In this document: piece by piece, positions 60,053-64,000 of the stretch
How positions within the stretch are numbered: position 1 is the stretch's first letter
Layout of the letters: the number at the start of each line of letters is the position of its first letter
Assembly: GCF_905475465.1 (NCBI RefSeq)
Contig: NC_062235.1
Span: 878,001 to 942,000, forward strand
Reading direction: 5' to 3'
From: Pieris napi
Taxonomy: Eukaryota > Arthropoda > Insecta > Lepidoptera > Pieridae
DNA: 64,000 nt
Program-made: the position numbers and the translations under genes
Notes under the pieces: generated by a model
What the model was told of the DNA's origin: nothing
Database searches by the model: none
Seen by the model: the letters and a program-made list of their open reading frames with translations, nothing else

Positions 60053-60949
60053 TAAATAATATATTCATTATTATAATGCAATAATATTGCTTGCTCACAA
60101 CTAATTTCGTTGCAATTAATTCGTGATTGAGTTTAGTCGACGGCATTATGATAAATGTGTTAAGTCATTAATATTTGTATAAGAATGTGTTGGAATGGAA
60201 ACAGCTTTGAATAAGGCGTTTTCCAAGGAATTCTTATATTTTAATGGTAATACAGTAAAATTATACATTAAATGACCACAAATTCGAAATTTTAACTAAT
60301 TTTAATGAATATACATAAATTTAGTTAAAGTGTTTTCAATTAAGTACCACATATGTTTAAATATATAAATATACCAGTTCTGTATGTGTTCGTGATTTTT
60401 GTTATTGATAGGCAAGTATCAGCTGTGCCCAACAATCACGATGTTTTTCATCACAGTATGAACGCAGTACACTGCTCTAATATCTATTATTGGATATCCT
60501 AAAACACTATCATTTAGTAATTTACTGCTAAGATATTTGAGTATTAATAAAATAAATTGTAAGTTGAATAGTTGCATAACAGTATTTATTTATTAATTTG
60601 TTCAACGGTATTCCTACAGCTACTTACTAAACAATATTCAAACAATTACACAAAGCCCAAAAACGGAATACACATTTAAACATACACAAAGCACAGTTTC
60701 ACCTATACAAATACAAAAAATACAAAGAATATATGTATTTATAATAAATTCTAAGTTCTAAGATTCATTGTTCATTATACTTAATATATTTAATATAAAA
60801 GAGGAATAACAAAGCCATTCTATCTAATAAAGGATACTAGAGTTTTTATATAATTTCTTAAGCATTTTTTAGATACATTAAATATATCTATTTGTTGGTA
60901 ATTATTATGAACAATTGCGTATTATCTATAACGTTTCTTTTCGGCAACC
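60053..60949. other. Intergenic, no gene seen
   Basis: AT-rich; no domain-bearing frame and no repeat recognised. Confidence 0.4.
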
Positions 60950-61040
60950 TTCGGGAGTCTTCTGGAAATGTGAGTGTCCATGGGCGACTATCACTTAGCA
61001 TCAGCCTCGTGCCCGTTTGCCTACTATTACAATTAAAAAA
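60950..61040 (+). mobile_element. LINE family B tail, very short
   Basis: GAAATGTGAGTGTCCATGGG, CTATCACTTAGCATCAGCCT and CGTGCCCGTTTGCC followed by an A-rich end. Confidence 0.75.
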
Positions 61041-61503
61041 AAGTTAATATTCTGTATTAATAACAAAGCCTTTAAACCTGTTTCAGCGCTTTGAAACTAG
61101 TTTAATTTTCTGTTCTTTTAATTTTTTTGTTGTTATTCCCTTAAATTTTCCGTCAGTTGTTGATGTAAACACGGTTTGTTTTTTGAACTTAAGGCGATGA
61201 TAAATCTCACACATCATCTTGGGTTTCTTAATAACACTCGTCCGAAAATCATTCAAAAATTCATTAAGCTCGGGTCAATGCACGGGAGTCATAACATATC
61301 AACTTGGTTTGTATACAGTACAAAATTTTATACATTATAAATTAACATAACTTTACATAATGAATTCTTTTTACCATAGAGTAAAATTACAGTATGTTAC
61401 TAAGTTTATGATAATAAATTATACAACGCTATATACAAAGCAAGTTTTGAATCAACGTTTAATTTGGATTTTTGTTTTAATAATACAAGCGACATTTTCT
61501 ACA

Positions 61504-62254
61504 TCATTTAATTCCTGTATAGCAAAATATTCTGTCATTTTTTTCAACACAATATTTAGTTCTTTTAACAATGTTTGTAGTCCTAGTAATGTCACTTGTA
61601 TTTCCTTTTATGGTTGACGCGTGGGTTTTTACTTTGATTTCAATGTCAATGTCATCAGCTATAGTACTTTCATTGCCAGCGATTGTAATGCTCTTGTTTT
61701 CAGAATTTCGTAGTGTTTTATCGGATAACGTTACTTTTTCTTTTGAGCCATGGTCAGTTTCACTATCAGGCGGTGGACGTCGTATTCCGTTAAATGGTGC
61801 ATTTTGGTATCCGCATTCAAGCCTTCCATTTCGTATTCGACAGCCATTACCGGCATCTGTGATTTCTTCGGATTTTAATTCCCCTTTGTTCTTGTTGTAA
61901 CCGCAAATTTTTCTATCATTTACGTATTTGCACTGGGTAATATCGTAATCATAACCTTGACAGGGTTTCGATGTTTCTTCTAATGACTTTGTTCGTAGAG
62001 CTGGGTTTAACAACTCATCGGAATCTTTCAATGTTTTCGAATCGGATTTTATAAAATTTTTGCTTTCGTAAATCAAAGGATCAAATAGAATTGGTCCAAT
62101 TTTTGGAGCGCATGAAATAAGTTGTATTTTAACGATTATACAAAATCCCTGGAAGAGATTCCTAAGATAATATTTATGGTAATACGTAGTAATGAATGAT
62201 ATTAACTAAATATAATCAATCATAAACCTGTCTTACCGATGTTATTATTGACAT
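61504..62254 (-). CDS. Orphan secreted protein with three C-x3-N-[D/G]-R-x2-C repeats, 2 exons, 220 aa
   Basis: Not recognised. Exon 1 (62237-62254) encodes MSIITS; exon 2 (61504-62148) follows in phase after a TTCCAG acceptor. The first 19 residues form a signal peptide (GFCIIVKIQLISC at 7-19). Three segments share one pattern: CKYVNDRKIC (79-88), CRIRNGRLEC (109-118) and CVEKNDRIFC (206-215), the first two followed by GY. Another Cys at 69 gives seven in the mature chain after the signal peptide. Between repeats 2 and 3 is a Ser/Thr/Lys/Asp-rich linker with several N-x-S/T sites. The regular Cys pairs suggest small disulfide loops. The end KRTKY before the last repeat could be a processing site (inference). 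Confidence 0.72.
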
Positions 62255-62794
62255 TATATATGTAGTACGTACGTAAGCACTTGAATTGCGTTGATTAATC
62301 ACCTCAGATTTATCGATTGTTAATAAAATGTTTGTACAATAGCATACAGTTGTTTTTTTTATTTTATTTGTAACTTAACTAAATCTTCATTTAATAAGGT
62401 TACAGGTTTGTATACATTGTTTGCTTACTGTATTGGTAAGTAAATCATGATTAAATAAGATCTAAAATATCTACAGATTAACTGTGAAAAATAAAGAACA
62501 TTATTATAACTGTTTTAGCTTGTGCCATTGAGCATATTTGCCATTTTTTGACACTTACGTACGCTGCCAAATTGCGTCAAAATTTGTTGTTAAACTGTCG
62601 CTATTTTAAATTATTATAAATATCTTTAATAATAGACATGGTTTTTTATAAAAAGGTAAGGTAAAATGAAGTTTAAGCTGTTTATAATTTAAACAGATAT
62701 GCAACGACCAGAGGAAATCTCGTTTCTATGGAATGAATAATTAAAATAAATTACCAGAATGTATGGGCGCAAACACAAGACACCATAACACTAA

Positions 62795-63688
62795 ATGGCA
62801 AAAAAATCGAAAAGCAAAGGAAACATTAAAAAGAAAAAAAGAAAGAGAAAATTAACATGCTGCCAGAGATGCAAACGCAGAATTGTCAAGTGGTTTTACA
62901 GAAGGACAAAAAGATGTTGTAAGAAAGCCATTTTTGGTGTGCCAGATCCAAAACTATCAGACTATGACGTAGCTGGAGTTAATTTAGGAGACGCCAGGGA
63001 CAAATTAAAAATAAATAAAAGCAAATCTATTAAAGATAACGCTGAAAAGAAAAAGCCCTCCATTGTTACCTTGTATAAAAGTAATAAAAAGAAATCGATA
63101 ATTAGTATACCATTTAAACAAAAACTCATAAGGGAATATGACAATATATCCTTAATCAAACCTAAGGGTAGTAATATTAAGGCAATTATAAGTGATTTTA
63201 AAGAAAGAAATTTGTATATCGGATTATCTAAAGATTTTACAAAAAGTGATAGAGATTTTTTTTCTAAAAAAGCAAAAGAATACGAAGAAAAATATAAAAA
63301 AGCTTCCCTTTTAGACGATTTAGACAAATATAAAAGAAGTTCATACATAAAAAAGTATGATGATAAGTACAAAAATCTATCCTACTTAGATTTCAAACAA
63401 TTAGAAAGTATGGATAAAGATAAATTAAAACATAAATTATCGATCACATCTTCAAAACATAATATTTTAAAAACTATGCTAAGCGACTATAAGAAAAAGA
63501 AGTTTTCGTTAACTGGCTTATTTAGTAAATCCAAAGTGGATATGGATAAACTTGATAAAGAGAAAATACAAAAATTAATAGAACTTTACAAAGATAAAGA
63601 GAAGAAGAAGAGTTTTACTTTCGTCAAACAATCCAAAATTAAACAGCTTAAATCAGATTTGAGAGCGAAATTAGCCGGCATACATTGA
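62795..63688 (+). CDS. Orphan lysine-rich protein, single exon, 297 aa
   Basis: Not recognised. An uninterrupted frame of 297 codons, far longer than expected by chance in this AT-rich DNA. The N-terminal about 45 residues are very basic with paired Cys (LTCCQRCKRRIVKWFYRRTK, then RCCKKAIFG). VPDPKLSDYDVAGVNLGDAR follows as a less biased, perhaps conserved stretch. The rest is K/D/S/Y-rich with helical-looking blocks (SKKAKEYEEKYKKASLLDDL, LKHKLSITSSKHN) and ends SDLRAKLAGIH. No signal peptide or membrane segment. Highly basic, nuclear or sperm-chromatin/axoneme-like composition, but function unknown. Head-to-head with the secreted gene at 61504-62254 (about 540 bp between starts). Confidence 0.65.
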   Translation: MAKKSKSKGNIKKKKRKRKLTCCQRCKRRIVKWFYRRTKRCCKKAIFGVPDPKLSDYDVAGVNLGDARDKLKINKSKSIKDNAEKKKPSIVTLYKSNKKKSIISIPFKQKLIREYDNISLIKPKGSNIKAIISDFKERNLYIGLSKDFTKSDRDFFSKKAKEYEEKYKKASLLDDLDKYKRSSYIKKYDDKYKNLSYLDFKQLESMDKDKLKHKLSITSSKHNILKTMLSDYKKKKFSLTGLFSKSKVDMDKLDKEKIQKLIELYKDKEKKKSFTFVKQSKIKQLKSDLRAKLAGIH

Positions 63689-63912
63689 AAAATTATATAC
63701 AGAAATATAAACCTGAAAGGTCTTTTGTCATTAACGATACTTGACTGAAAATTAATAATGACTTATACTTATTGGATTCGTGATAAGAACAATGTACGCA
63801 TGCTATAGTGCATGCATTCTGGTAAATGCCTACACCTAACATTTATAGCGTAAAAAATCATGAATTCAAACTGTTCTTATTTTTACAGTTTTTAACGAAA
63901 TTATTACAAGTA

Positions 63913-64000
63913 ATGTGTTGCACTTGTAGTGATCACGATGTGACAGTAACTGAGTCTGGGAGACTAATACACAAGGGAATTGAAGATGCTACAGAGACGG
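63913..64000 (+). CDS. Possible start of a further coding region, cut by the right edge
   Basis: ATG at 63913-63915 opens a frame with no stop to the window end: MCCTCSDHDVTVTESGRLIH, then KGIEDATET. The composition is protein-like rather than AT-driven. A pyrimidine-rich tract with TTTTTACAG at about 63882-63890 could be an acceptor just before it. Only 29 codons are visible, so this is tentative. Confidence 0.4.
   Translation, partial: MCCTCSDHDVTVTESGRLIHKGIEDATET

Noticed and set aside
61571..61900. 109-codon plus-strand frame
   Set aside because: Antisense to the Cys-module secreted gene, whose repeats and splice junction favour the minus strand.
62962..63372. 136-codon minus-strand frame, Leu/Ser/Phe-rich
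   Set aside because: The expected complement of a Lys-rich coding frame (AAA/AAG read as TTT/CTT); not an independent gene.
1..64000. CRISPR array, bacterial-type operon, rRNA or endogenous virus
   Set aside because: No regularly spaced direct-repeat array, no rRNA stretch and no viral protein wording; the DNA is eukaryotic throughout.

Overview
The window is AT-rich, intron-rich insect nuclear DNA, most likely from a moth or butterfly. The reasons are short GT-AG exons of conserved animal genes, tRNA-derived SINEs, small Helitrons beginning TC(T)-ATATATA and ending CTAG, and LINE 3' tails of the kind common in Lepidoptera. The species cannot be told from the sequence.

Left to right, the housekeeping part holds: the first exons of Fem-1 (minus, runs off the left edge); TMEM214 (plus, 10 exons); TATDN1 (minus, 6 exons), head-to-head with nucleolar viriato/NOL8 (plus, 8 exons) across about 430 bp; mitochondrial ribosomal protein S9 (minus, one exon); SLC35F5 (plus, 10 exons, introns full of transposons); and, after a transposon-rich gap at 34.9-42.6 kb, AIMP3/EEF1E1 (plus, 5 exons). 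I placed exon ends by matching reading phase across GT/AG boundaries.

The right third (45-62 kb) holds four genes for secreted proteins, all on the minus strand: an odorant-binding protein with a very long C1-C2 insertion, a three-exon orphan, a two-exon Gly/Trp/Tyr-rich protein, and a two-exon orphan with three copies of a C-x3-N-[D/G]-R-x2-C motif. The right edge has an orphan lysine-rich ORF of 297 codons and the start of another coding region, both on the plus strand.

Mobile DNA makes up much of the rest. There is an intact 1.28-kb mariner with a full-length 345-codon transposase in a Fem-1 intron. A piggyBac-type element sits in a LINE, with the empty TTAA site still readable. A hAT element has a perfect 8-bp target duplication. 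A pogo/Tigger-type element is nested in a Helitron, and a MITE is nested in another MITE. Other copies of Helitrons, SINEs and two LINE families are scattered through introns and between genes. I found no CRISPR array, rRNA, functional tRNA, operon, or anything I could defend as a new multigene system. The most interesting items are the orphan secreted genes, the lysine-rich ORF, the inverted duplication around the Gly-rich gene, and the young transposons.
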